From positions 1,798,001 to 1,862,000 of the forward strand of contig NZ_CP178740.1 in the NCBI RefSeq assembly GCF_047324305.1: a stretch of 64,000 nt of DNA, written 5' to 3'. The notes under the pieces were generated by a model that did no database searches, was not told the DNA's origin, and was given only the letters and a program-made list of their open reading frames with translations. The position numbers and the translations under genes were made by a program. The DNA comes from Acerihabitans sp047324305. GTDB lineage: Bacteria > Pseudomonadota > Gammaproteobacteria > Enterobacterales > Enterobacteriaceae. How positions within the stretch are numbered: the stretch's first letter is position 1; the number at the start of each line of letters is the position of its first letter. Below are positions 42,290 to 51,216 of the stretch, piece after piece.

Positions 42290-42889
42290 ATGTCCATCGC
42301 TGAGTTTTTGCCATTGGTTCTGTTTGTCATGGTCTCGACGATAACGCCGGGCGGCGCCACGACGTTAGCTACCGCGTCCGGCGCCCATTTTGGCTATCGC
42401 CGCTCCTTGCCATTGATGTGCGGAATCGCGGTGGGTCTTGCCGCCATGGCCGCCGGTGCCGCTGCCGGACTAGGAAGCGTTATTTTGGCGTTTCCATCTC
42501 TCCAGCTTGCCATGAAGCTCGTCGGCACCCTTTACCTGTTATGGCTCGCATGGAAAATGGCGCGCAGCGGCCCGCCACACCTGCATTCGAACATTGCCAG
42601 GCCCACGGGATTCTTCGGCGCGGTCTGGCTGGTCTGGCACAACCCGAAAGGCTGGGCGATGACCTTAGGCGCCGCCGCCTCCTTCGCCTCGCTGGCGGCC
42701 GGGCCAATTCATCTCGCCCTCACCCTCGGAGGTTCGTTCGGGCTGGCGGCGATCCTTTCCCTGTCCCTTTGGTGCATCGCCGGCTTGCTACTCGCCCGCC
42801 TGCTTCGGACAGATACGCAATGGCATGCGCTCAACGCTTTATTGGGCATTCTGCTCGCTGTGTCCATTATTCCGATGTGGCTAGAATGA
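42290..42889 (+). CDS. LysE/RhtB-family amino-acid exporter
   Basis: The 199-residue membrane protein has six hydrophobic segments and the family pattern TITPGGATTLATASGAHFGYRRSLPLMCGIAVG near the N-terminus, plus LVWHNPKGWAM. LysE-family proteins export amino acids or their derivatives across the inner membrane. The ATG at 42290 follows GGGGAG and is preferred to the 42233 start. It is divergent from a LysR gene across a palindrome. The substrate is unknown. Confidence 0.85.
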   Translation: MSIAEFLPLVLFVMVSTITPGGATTLATASGAHFGYRRSLPLMCGIAVGLAAMAAGAAAGLGSVILAFPSLQLAMKLVGTLYLLWLAWKMARSGPPHLHSNIARPTGFFGAVWLVWHNPKGWAMTLGAAASFASLAAGPIHLALTLGGSFGLAAILSLSLWCIAGLLLARLLRTDTQWHALNALLGILLAVSIIPMWLE

Positions 42890-43183
42890 ATAATACTCTT
42901 CGCCTTGAGCGGCGCGGCAAAACACGAGCGGAATAACACTGTCGGTGTTATCGATGAAGAAAGAGAAAATCCACGAAAATCACAAAAAGCCGATCGAACA
43001 GCGAAAGTCAGCTATTAAATAATGGCATTATCGCATTAATTTAAAAAATAATTATCAAACATAAAGGGGCGCGTGCATAGACGTTTCATTAAAATGCGCA
43101 CCTCCCCCCAAATTGATATCGGCCTCCCTCCCCCCGCAATGGCGTTTATATCCTGTATACCATAACGCCGCTACAGTACGCCG
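42890..43183. other. Intergenic region between lysE-type and rpn genes
   Basis: AT-rich with two C-rich tracts near 43100-43135. No gene, terminator or clear promoter is recognised. Confidence 0.5.
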
Positions 43184-44089
43184 ATGAAAACATTCCCCAC
43201 ACCCCATGATTCGTTATTCAGGCAATTTTTTAGCGATATCGGCGTCGTAACCGATTTCCTGCACATACATTTGCCCCCGGCGCTGCGGGAAATGTGCGAC
43301 TTAGGGACGCTGGCCATCACCTCCGGCACCTTTATCGAGGACGACATGAGCACACAGTGCTGCGATATCCTTTACAGCCTGCGTACCACGGCGGGAGCGG
43401 GGTATATCTATTGCCTGATTGAGCATCAGTCCAGCGCCGATGAGATGATGGCGTTTCGCCTTCTGCGCTATAGCGTGGCGGCGATGCACCGCCACCTTGC
43501 CCAGGGCAATAACACGCTGCCGCTGGTGATACCGCTGTTGTTCTACCACGGGACCCGCAGCCCCTATCCCTACAGCACCCGCTGGCTGGACGGCTTTCAC
43601 GACCCGGCGTTGGCGCAGGCGCTGTATTGTCAGCCGTTTCCCCTGGTGGATGTGACGGTTATCCCCGACGATGAAATCAAAACCCACCGTAAAGCGGCGT
43701 TGCTGGAGTATGTACAAAAGCATATCCGGGACAGGGATATTAACCTTCGGCTGCGGGATATCGCCTTATTGCTGGAGTTGGCGCCTCCCGGCAAAGAGCT
43801 GGTGGTATGCCTGATGCACTACCTGGCGCAAGAAGCAAATAGCCTTGACCCGGAGATTTTTTTCCGTAATCTGGGAAGAGATACGCCACGCTACAAGGAG
43901 GAGATGATGACCATCGCAGAGCACTGGGTATTGAAAGGACGACAGGAAGGACGAAATGAAGGACGCAGCGAGCGAGATAAAGAAATCGCCCGTAACATGC
44001 TGGCCATGGGCCTGGAGCGGGCCACGGTATCACAGGTTACCGGCCTGGGCGACGCGGAGCTTGATGCCCTGGCGGACGCCGGGGCATAA
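43184..44089 (+). CDS. Rpn-family recombination-promoting nuclease/putative transposase
   Basis: The 301-residue protein belongs to the Rpn (PDDEXK, transposase_31) family: TPHDSLFRQFFSDIGVVTDFLHIHLP at the start, DILYSLRTTAGAGYIYCLIEHQSSADEMMAFRLLRYSVAAM as the nuclease core (Asp, then Glu-x-Gln), and PLVIPLLFYHG. Known members are Ca2+-stimulated endonucleases that raise RecA-independent recombination. A charged repeat-like stretch (KGRQEGRNEGRSERDKE) precedes the C-terminal helix-turn-helix-like AMGLERATVSQVTGLGDAEL. These genes are often present in many copies per genome. Confidence 0.88.
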   Translation: MKTFPTPHDSLFRQFFSDIGVVTDFLHIHLPPALREMCDLGTLAITSGTFIEDDMSTQCCDILYSLRTTAGAGYIYCLIEHQSSADEMMAFRLLRYSVAAMHRHLAQGNNTLPLVIPLLFYHGTRSPYPYSTRWLDGFHDPALAQALYCQPFPLVDVTVIPDDEIKTHRKAALLEYVQKHIRDRDINLRLRDIALLLELAPPGKELVVCLMHYLAQEANSLDPEIFFRNLGRDTPRYKEEMMTIAEHWVLKGRQEGRNEGRSERDKEIARNMLAMGLERATVSQVTGLGDAELDALADAGA

Positions 44090-44237
44090 AAGCGACATTT
44101 CCGCCCTGGGAACATGCCGCCAGCAGTCTGCCGCTGCCTCTTGATACAACTTATCATGGTGGCTCAATAATGTGAAAACGCCCCACGACCTATCCAGTAG
44201 CAAGCTAAGCACAAGACGCGTTTAGCCGCCGACCGCC

Positions 44238-45098
44238 CTACTGCTCCAGCAACGCGACATCTTCCGCCGATAGCCGCACTTCGGCCGCCGCCAGATTTTC
44301 CCGCAGATGCGCCGGCGACGACGTGCCGGGGATCAGCAAAATATTCGGCGAGCGCTGCAACAGCCAGGCCAAAGCCACCTGCATGGGGGTGGCATTCAGC
44401 CGGCGCGCGACATCATTGAGCGCCCCGGATTGCAGCGGCGAAAATCCGCCCAGCGGGAAAAACGGCACCAGGGGAATACCCTGGGCGGCAAGCGTATCAA
44501 TGAGGGCGTCGTCCTGGCGATTAGCGAGATTATAGAAATTCTGCACACAGGCGATGGGGGTGATCTTCCGGGCATCGTCTATCTGCGTTGGCGTGACGTT
44601 ACTCAGGCCGATATGGCGAATCAGGCCGCGCTGCTTTAACTCGGCCAGCGCGGTAAGCGGCGCTTCCAGGGAGCCCTCCACCGGATGCTGAATATCCAGC
44701 ATACTGCGCAGGTTCACCACCTCGATCACATCCAGCCCCAGATGACGCAGGTTATCTTCGACCGCTTGAGTGAGCTCTTCCTTTGAAGAGGCCGGATGCC
44801 ACCCCCCCTTGTCATCCCGGCGCGCGCCTACCTTGGTAACAATACACAGATCGGCGGCATAGGGGTGGAGTGCGTCTTTGATCAGCCGGTTGGTGATGTG
44901 CGGCCCATAAAAATCGGAGGTATCAATATGGTTGACGCCGGCGGCCACCGCGTCTTGCAGCACACGCAGGCACATGGCGGGATCCTTGGGTGGGCCGAAT
45001 ACGCCCGGCCCCGCCAGTTGCATGGCCCCATAGCCGATACGGTTGACCTGGCGGTGGCCGAGTTGATAAGTGCCGGCGGCGGTGTTGTTGTTTGTCAT
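44238..45098 (-). CDS. pdxI: Aldo/keto reductase, PdxI (YdbC)-like pyridoxal reductase
   Basis: The 286-residue TIM-barrel oxidoreductase is collinear with E. coli YdbC/PdxI: LGHRQVNRIGYGAMQLAGPGVFGPPKDP, GVNHIDTSDFYGPH, IVTKVGARRD, HIGLSNVTPTQI and WLLQRSPNILLIPGTSS. PdxI reduces pyridoxal to pyridoxine with NADPH. Catalytic Asp, Tyr and Lys sit in DTSDFYG and VTKVG, and the His position is occupied by VVNLR, as in this subgroup. AGGAGAG precedes the ATG. It is divergent from a LysR gene, which may regulate it. Confidence 0.85.
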   Translation of the reverse strand: MTNNNTAAGTYQLGHRQVNRIGYGAMQLAGPGVFGPPKDPAMCLRVLQDAVAAGVNHIDTSDFYGPHITNRLIKDALHPYAADLCIVTKVGARRDDKGGWHPASSKEELTQAVEDNLRHLGLDVIEVVNLRSMLDIQHPVEGSLEAPLTALAELKQRGLIRHIGLSNVTPTQIDDARKITPIACVQNFYNLANRQDDALIDTLAAQGIPLVPFFPLGGFSPLQSGALNDVARRLNATPMQVALAWLLQRSPNILLIPGTSSPAHLRENLAAAEVRLSAEDVALLEQ

Positions 45099-45194
45099 AG
45101 TGGCTCTCCTGTGCAATATATCCACCATTGTAGGCGCTGCGATCCTGTGCGACTATAGGGTTAAATAGAGACGGGCTGTGCGGGATTCTGGACA

Positions 45195-46088
45195 ATGCAA
45201 ATCGATCTTGGGCTGCTGAACGCGGTAATGGCAGTGGCCAAAGCCGGCGGTTTCCGGGAAGCGGCCCGGGCCATCAACAGCAATCCCTCGCGCCTGAGCG
45301 ATGCCGTGCGCCGCGCCGAGCAGCAGCTCGGCGTGCGGTTGTTTAATCGCACCACCCGTTCCGTGGCGCTGACCGCCGCCGGAAAGATGTTATTGGATCG
45401 GTTGCTGCCGGCAATGAACGAAGTGGAATCGGCGCTTGATGCCGTCAACGCCTTTCGCGATACCCCCAGCGGCACCCTGCGGTTGAATGTGCCCGTCAGC
45501 GCGGTGCGTTTGGTCTTACCCGGCATCATCCCGGCGTTTCTGGCCCGATATCCTGAAATACAGCTCGAAATAATGGCAGACAGCAATGTGGTGGATATCT
45601 TTTCCGCCGGCTGCGACGCGGGCATACGCTACGACGAAAAGCTGGAGCAGGATATGATTGCCGTCCCCATCGGCCCCAGGCGACAGCGTTTTGCCGTCGC
45701 CGCGGCGCCCGGCTACCTTGACCGCCGGGGCCGGCCGGCGCATCCCCGGGACCTGCTGCGCCACGCGTGCCTGCGCGGTAAATATGCCAGCGGCATCATG
45801 CCGGAATGGGAATTTGCCAAAGATGGCGAAAGGGTCAGGGTGCAGCCCTCGGGACCGCTTATCGTAAGCGTAGGGGCGGCGGTGGATCTGGCGGTGGAAG
45901 CGGCGGTGGCGGGCATCGGGGTGATCCAGCTGTTCGAAGAGTGGCTGCGTCCCCATCTCGCCAGCGGCGCGCTGGAGCCGATACTGGAATCCTGGTGGAC
46001 GGATTTCTCCGGTCCTTATCTGTATTACCCGGACCGGCGGCTGGTGCCGGCGCCGCTGCGCGCCTTTATTGATTTTATTCGCGAGTAG
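45195..46088 (+). CDS. LysR-family regulator
   Basis: The 297-residue product has an N-terminal LysR HTH (LLNAVMAVAKAGGFREAARAINSNPSRLSDAVRRAEQQLGVRLFNRTTRSVALT) and an effector domain of the DsdC/GcvA-like CrgA subgroup (GTLRLNVPVSAVRLVLPGIIPAFLARYPEIQLEI). It is transcribed divergently from the pdxI-like gene with about 96 bp between them and probably regulates it. The effector is unknown. Confidence 0.88.
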   Translation: MQIDLGLLNAVMAVAKAGGFREAARAINSNPSRLSDAVRRAEQQLGVRLFNRTTRSVALTAAGKMLLDRLLPAMNEVESALDAVNAFRDTPSGTLRLNVPVSAVRLVLPGIIPAFLARYPEIQLEIMADSNVVDIFSAGCDAGIRYDEKLEQDMIAVPIGPRRQRFAVAAAPGYLDRRGRPAHPRDLLRHACLRGKYASGIMPEWEFAKDGERVRVQPSGPLIVSVGAAVDLAVEAAVAGIGVIQLFEEWLRPHLASGALEPILESWWTDFSGPYLYYPDRRLVPAPLRAFIDFIRE

Positions 46089-46488
46089 CAACAGTAACTC
46101 TATATAGCGACATAATAAGTCAGACCATTAATTAATAAAAATTGATATTTAAGAGACTAAAGAATAAATTTATTTAATAAACAGCCGCCCATTTAATATT
46201 AATTGTGCTTTTACCGGCAAGCACCGTCCCCGTTCAACCAGGCTCACCGAAAAATATCCGGCCAATTAATTATTACACTCCTGTTAATAAGCTGACCGAT
46301 CTCTCATTGATAACGGCATGAGGCTGTTATTATTAGGTTACTTTTCATCGCCTTTTTACTACCCAAACGCCGCCGTCGGCCGGGTGTGGCCACGCGGCGG
46401 GTCAATGTTATTTCGCTGCGGAATAAAACAACGCGTCATTGTCTTGTAAACATAATCTATTATTTGTTTGCCCTTTGGAGGTCATTAC
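46089..46488. other. AT-rich leader region before the P-type ATPase
   Basis: About 400 bp with no gene. The first 200 bp are markedly AT-rich (TTAATTAATAAAAATTGAT and similar), which would suit H-NS or an environmental regulator. I could not fix a promoter. Confidence 0.45.
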
Positions 46489-49215
46489 ATGGCTACCGCA
46501 CCGGTAAAACCATCTGTTTCACCAACGAACCCGGACCAAGCCTGGTACAGGCTGGATACGAAGGAAACGTTGCGCCAGCTTGACACCACCGATGCCGGAT
46601 TAAGCGCGCATGAGGCCGCCGAACGCCTGCGCCGCCATGGCGCCAATGAACTGCCCGCGCGCAAAACCCGGCATCCGTTATTACAATTCCTGGCGCACTT
46701 TAATGATGTGCTGATTTATATACTGCTGATTGCGGCGGTATTAAAAGGGATTATGGCGCAATGGGTCGATATGGTCATTATCCTGGCGGTGGCGGTGATT
46801 AATGCGCTGATTGGTTTTGTGCAGGAAAGCAACGCTGAAAAATCGCTGAAAAGCATTCAGGGCATGCTGTCCAGCACGGCGGTGGTGATTCGCGCGGGGA
46901 TTACCCAAACCATTGCAGCCCGGGATTTGGTGCCCGGCGATATCGTCGCCCTGCGCCCGGGCGACAAAATCCCGGCCGACCTGCGGTTATTGGAGGCCCA
47001 TAACCTGCTGGTGGAAGAGGCCATTCTAACCGGTGAATCGACAGTGGTGGCCAAACATATCGGCGCGATTGATCGGGAGGTGACGATTGGCGATCGCGTT
47101 AATTTGCTGTTTTCCGGCACCACCATCAGCGCGGGCACGGCCAAAGGCGTGGTGATAGCCAGCGGCGGCGATACCGAGTTAGGCCATATTAACCAGATGA
47201 TGGCCGCCATCGATCCGCACCGCACACCGCTGTTGACGCAAATGGATCGCCTGGGCAAAGGCATTTTCATGCTGATCCTGGTGATGATGGGGCTGCTGTT
47301 TATCTTCGCTTTTTTCCTGCGCGATATGCCGTTCACCGACTTGCTGCTGGCGCTGATAAGCCTTGCCGTCGCCGCGGTGCCCGAAGGATTGCCGGCGATC
47401 ATCTCCATTATCCTGTCGCTGGGCGTACAGTCCATGGCGCGGGCGCGGGCGATTATCCGCAAGCTGCCGACGGTGGAAACCCTGGGAGCCATGACCGTGG
47501 TCTGCTCCGATAAAACCGGCACGCTGACGATGAATGAAATGACGGTAAAAGCGGTGGTGGTGGCGGATCGCAGCTATCGGGTGGCCGGGGAAAGTTATGA
47601 GCCGGTGGGTAAAATTTACCCGCAGGAAAGCGAGCAGGCGGTGGCACTGAGCGAGGATGCCGCCCTGGCGCGCTTTATTACCGCGGTGGAATTGTGTAAT
47701 GACAGCCAAATCCGGCAGGACGAACGGGGCCTGTGGGGCATTACCGGCGGGCCGACGGAGGGCGCGCTGAAGGTACTGGCCGCTAAGTCCGGCCTGCGGC
47801 TTGGCGAGGTCAGCCTGCTGGATAAAATCCCCTTTGACTCCGCGTATAAATATATGGCGACCCGCCATCAGATCGGCGATGAGACCCTGGTTTTCCTTAC
47901 CGGCGCGCCGGACGTGCTGTTTACCTTCTGTCACCAGGAACTGGCGCAAGAGGGATTACGCCCGTTTCGCCGTGATTTCTGGGAAGAGGAAATGGCGCGC
48001 TATGCCAGGCAGGGATTGCGGATGGTGGCCGCCGCCTTTAAACACCCCATACCAGGAGAGACGGGCCTGGAGCATGCGGATATCCAGCGGGGCATGGTAT
48101 TTGCCGGCATCGCCGGCATGATGGATCCGCCGCGTCCCGAGGCCATCGAAGCCATCGCCCTGTGCCAGCGTGCCGGCATTCGCGTGAAAATGATTACCGG
48201 CGACCATCAGGAAACCGCCATGGCCATCGGCGCCATGCTTGGGATCGGCAATGGGGTTGAATCCATTACCGGCAGCCAGCTGGAGCATATGGATGACAAC
48301 CAGCTGGCCGGCGCCGCGGTGCATTATGATATTTTTGCCCGCACCAGCCCGGAGCATAAGCTGCGGTTGGTCAAAGCGCTGCAGGACAAAGGCGGGGTGG
48401 TCGGCATGACCGGCGACGGCGTTAACGATGCACCGGCGCTGAAACAGGCCGATGTGGGTATCGCCATGGGAATTAAGGGTACCGAGGTCACCAAGGAAGC
48501 GGCGGACATGGTATTAACCGATGATAATTTCGCCACTATCGCCAACGCGGTTAAAGAAGGGCGACGCGTTTACGACAACCTGAAAAAAACCATCCTGTTT
48601 ATTTTGCCCACCAACCTGGCGCAAGGGCTGTTGATTATCTTCGCCATCCTGGCCGGCGCGGTGATCCCCCTGACCGCCCTGCAAATATTGTGGGTGAATA
48701 TGGCCACGTCCACCACGCTGTCGTTCGGCCTGGCCTTTGAACCGGCGGAAAAAGGCGTGATGCTGCGCCCGCCGCGCGATCCCGCCCGGCATGTGCTGGA
48801 CGGACATGCCATCTGGCGTATCGCTTTTGTCGGCACGCTTATCGCCTGCAGCGCCTTTTGGCTGGAATCATTGCTGCTGCCGCGCGGCTACAGCGGCGAA
48901 TTTATCCGCACGCTGGTCATGCAGACGCTGGTCACCGCGCAATGGATTTATATGTTCAATTGCCGGGTAATGGACCGCTTCCCATTGAACCGGGAAATAT
49001 TCCTCAACCGGGGATTATGGCTGGTCACCGGCGTGCTGATAGTGCTGCAACTGGCCATTATCTACCTGCCGTTTATGAATCGGGCGTTCGGCACCGAGCC
49101 GCTGCCGGCTTTTTACTGGGGCGTTACCCTGCTGGTCAGCATCGGTATATTCATTATTGTTGAAATTGAAAAATGGGTGTTTGCCCGGTTAAGAACCACG
49201 GCTAACGCGGCCTAA
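46489..49215 (+). CDS. P2-type cation-transporting ATPase (PMR1/PacL-like)
   Basis: The 908-residue pump has the N-terminal cation-ATPase domain, the actuator motif LTGEST (about residue 180), AAVPEGLPAI in M4, the phosphorylation site CSDKTGTLTMNE (about 340), the nucleotide-binding domain and GDGVNDAPALK (about 643), followed by six C-terminal helices. It resembles Ca2+-type and related P2A pumps. M6 reads LWVNMATSTTLSFGLAFEP rather than the Ca2+-ATPase NLVTDGLPA pattern, so the cation is uncertain. GGAGG decides the ATG at 46489 over 46468. No accessory genes are adjacent. Confidence 0.9.
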   Translation: MATAPVKPSVSPTNPDQAWYRLDTKETLRQLDTTDAGLSAHEAAERLRRHGANELPARKTRHPLLQFLAHFNDVLIYILLIAAVLKGIMAQWVDMVIILAVAVINALIGFVQESNAEKSLKSIQGMLSSTAVVIRAGITQTIAARDLVPGDIVALRPGDKIPADLRLLEAHNLLVEEAILTGESTVVAKHIGAIDREVTIGDRVNLLFSGTTISAGTAKGVVIASGGDTELGHINQMMAAIDPHRTPLLTQMDRLGKGIFMLILVMMGLLFIFAFFLRDMPFTDLLLALISLAVAAVPEGLPAIISIILSLGVQSMARARAIIRKLPTVETLGAMTVVCSDKTGTLTMNEMTVKAVVVADRSYRVAGESYEPVGKIYPQESEQAVALSEDAALARFITAVELCNDSQIRQDERGLWGITGGPTEGALKVLAAKSGLRLGEVSLLDKIPFDSAYKYMATRHQIGDETLVFLTGAPDVLFTFCHQELAQEGLRPFRRDFWEEEMARYARQGLRMVAAAFKHPIPGETGLEHADIQRGMVFAGIAGMMDPPRPEAIEAIALCQRAGIRVKMITGDHQETAMAIGAMLGIGNGVESITGSQLEHMDDNQLAGAAVHYDIFARTSPEHKLRLVKALQDKGGVVGMTGDGVNDAPALKQADVGIAMGIKGTEVTKEAADMVLTDDNFATIANAVKEGRRVYDNLKKTILFILPTNLAQGLLIIFAILAGAVIPLTALQILWVNMATSTTLSFGLAFEPAEKGVMLRPPRDPARHVLDGHAIWRIAFVGTLIACSAFWLESLLLPRGYSGEFIRTLVMQTLVTAQWIYMFNCRVMDRFPLNREIFLNRGLWLVTGVLIVLQLAIIYLPFMNRAFGTEPLPAFYWGVTLLVSIGIFIIVEIEKWVFARLRTTANAA

Positions 49216-49223
49216 GTCCAAAG

Positions 49224-49244
49224 GCCCGGCCATCGGCGCCGGGC
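49224..49244 (+). terminator. Candidate terminator after the P-type ATPase
   Basis: GCCCGGC and GCCGGGC form a 7-bp stem just after the stop codon. There is no clear T-run. Confidence 0.4.
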
Positions 49245-49316
49245 TGGCATACCAAACACAGGATTAACCGGATCTTTTCGTCCCGGCCGTCACTGTAAAA
49301 GGGGCGTGCCGGGCAA

Positions 49317-49412
49317 TCATCCATAGACCCGTAAACAGGCGAACAGTAGCGCCAGCATCACGATAATAAGCCCGCTGATCAAAGCCAGCCGTTCGGCGAC
49401 ACGTCGTTGCAT
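49317..49412 (-). CDS. 31-residue single-span membrane peptide
   Basis: The frame reads MQRRVAERLALISGL, then a hydrophobic stretch (IIVMLALLFACL) and a short RVYG end. It has a strong Shine-Dalgarno (GAGGAGC, 7 nt before the ATG) and starts 12 nt after the ferric-reductase-like gene stop codon, in the same direction. This suggests a real co-transcribed small protein with one transmembrane helix and a basic, cytoplasmic N-terminus. It may be a small subunit or stabiliser of the flavoprotein, in the manner of CydX-type peptides. No homologue is recognised. Confidence 0.6.
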   Translation of the reverse strand: MQRRVAERLALISGLIIVMLALLFACLRVYG

Positions 49413-49424
49413 AGCCTGTGCTCC

Positions 49425-50744
49425 TCAAGCGAAGTTATAGCGTTCGGTATGGTATTTGGCCATCGGCACATCCATCTCGGCCAGGGCGTGTTCAATGGCA
49501 TCCATCATCACGTTCGGCCCGCAAATAAAGTATTCATGCAAATTATACGGCGGCGGCAGGTGGCGCCTGAACAAGGCGGCGTTAATGAAGCCGGTCTCTC
49601 CCGTCCAGCCCTCATGGGGGCGGGACAGAACATGCACCAGCGTCAGATCAAGCCGTGCCCGCAAGGCGTCCAGCTCCTCGCGAAAAGTAATGGATTCCCA
49701 GTCCTTGCTGCCGTATATCAGTACCACCGGGCGTTTATCGCCACGATCGGCCAGGGTGCGCAACATGCTCATCATGGGGGTAATACCCACGCCCCCGGCA
49801 ATCAGCACATGCATGTCGGCCGGGTTGCCGATGGTGAATGCTCCGTACGGACCGTCGAGATACACCCGTTGTCCGGCGGTAACCCGGGCGATTTTAGCGG
49901 TGAAATCGCCCAAGTTGCGGATCGACATCTCTACGCGTCCGCCTTCCGCCTCCGCGCTGGAGGAGAACGAGAAGGGATGACCAGTAATATTAAACGGACC
50001 CTTCCACAGCGTCAGCCAGCCGAACTGGCCCGGCGTAAAACCAAACCCCTTATGTCCCTCCGGCATCATCACCAAGGTGGTGGTGGCGCCGCGTTCGGCT
50101 TTCACCTGCGTTACCCGGTAGGGCCGGCGTAGCATAAAAAGAGGTTTTACCAGGCGGACATACAGCAGCAACGCCAGCCAGAACAGCATCAGCCCGCACC
50201 ACAACGCTTTTTTTACCGGGTCATTAAGATAAAAGCCCCATGCGGCCATATGCAAAAGTCCCGCCGCCACGGCCGCCACAGCCAGGATGATATGGGTGAG
50301 GTGCCACACCTCATAGCTGAGCCTGAGTTTCACCCGCCATAGCGCCATGACGATCAGGGCAATCAGCGAATAGGTGGATATCGCCGCCAGCCTAGCGCGC
50401 CAGGGGGCCGCGAAAAAATTAAGCAGCGCAAGCAGCTCCGGGCGGATAATAAACAAAATCAGCGGATGGGCCAGCACCAGGCCAAGGGCGATTAACGAGA
50501 TGCGCCGGTGGAAATGATAGATAACATCCTCGCCCCAGGGTTTGGTTACCCAGCGAAAGCGCGCCGTCAGGCCGAATTGCAGCCCCATGATCGCTAATCC
50601 CGAATATCCCAGGGCCATGGATAACTCGGTCCAGAAATCACGCGCGGGCGGCAGCGAGCCTAACAGCAGGACAAACAGCGGAGCCGAAATAAAGAACAGA
50701 TAAACCAGCAGCCACAGGCTATTACGCAGCGCAAAGGTAAGCAT
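49425..50744 (-). CDS. Ferric-reductase-like membrane flavoprotein
   Basis: The 439-residue protein has an N-terminal heme-binding ferric-reductase-like membrane domain (about residues 1-210, six hydrophobic segments with spaced histidines: YHFHRRISL, LAHPLI, HLTHIILA and LLHMAAWGF). A C-terminal FAD/NAD(P)H reductase module follows (about 215-439: GHPFSFSSSAE for FAD, VLIAGGVGITPMMSML for nucleotide, YFICGPNVMMDAIE). Electrons should flow from cytoplasmic NAD(P)H to heme and a periplasmic acceptor such as ferric chelates or oxygen. A 31-residue membrane peptide follows in the same operon. Confidence 0.87.
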   Translation of the reverse strand: MLTFALRNSLWLLVYLFFISAPLFVLLLGSLPPARDFWTELSMALGYSGLAIMGLQFGLTARFRWVTKPWGEDVIYHFHRRISLIALGLVLAHPLILFIIRPELLALLNFFAAPWRARLAAISTYSLIALIVMALWRVKLRLSYEVWHLTHIILAVAAVAAGLLHMAAWGFYLNDPVKKALWCGLMLFWLALLLYVRLVKPLFMLRRPYRVTQVKAERGATTTLVMMPEGHKGFGFTPGQFGWLTLWKGPFNITGHPFSFSSSAEAEGGRVEMSIRNLGDFTAKIARVTAGQRVYLDGPYGAFTIGNPADMHVLIAGGVGITPMMSMLRTLADRGDKRPVVLIYGSKDWESITFREELDALRARLDLTLVHVLSRPHEGWTGETGFINAALFRRHLPPPYNLHEYFICGPNVMMDAIEHALAEMDVPMAKYHTERYNFA

Positions 50745-51216
50745 GGTTAACTCCCCGCACAGATCATTATTATCAGATTTCGGTCAGTATAAGCCTGTTT
50801 AACCTGGCAAAAATTGCGTCAGCTCTCCGTTTGTAAATAATCTCTATTAAAAAATAGAATTCATCTCGAGTAAAATTAAATTGTGATCGCGGTACGGAAT
50901 AAGAGTAATTATTCTTAATATTCCAATGGCAGAGAGAGTTAAATAAATAACCTTGTTATTAATATTCCATTGATCATTTTATTTATAAGCTTTTTTTATC
51001 GTTTATCCGGGTGGCATAACGCATTTTTATAATATTACCGCCGGTCGCAATGATGGCGTCAGACGTCCCCGGCCAGCGCCGTTACCCGCTGGTAAATAAC
51101 GAAGATACTTGCCGCTGAGCCAGAAACTAATACATGCCGCCGGGCATTTTAGCCCCGCGGCATGGCAGAACGTAATCACCCGCGCGTTGTTCATGCGGCC
51201 ATCCCGTCAAACGGGC
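50745..51216. other. Intergenic region with hairpin
   Basis: The first 300 bp are AT-rich and probably hold the promoter of the flavoprotein gene. Near the other end a stem of 13 bp with one mismatch (51133-51164, CATGCCGC...GCGGCATG) may terminate the hydrolase message. No gene is seen. Confidence 0.5.
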
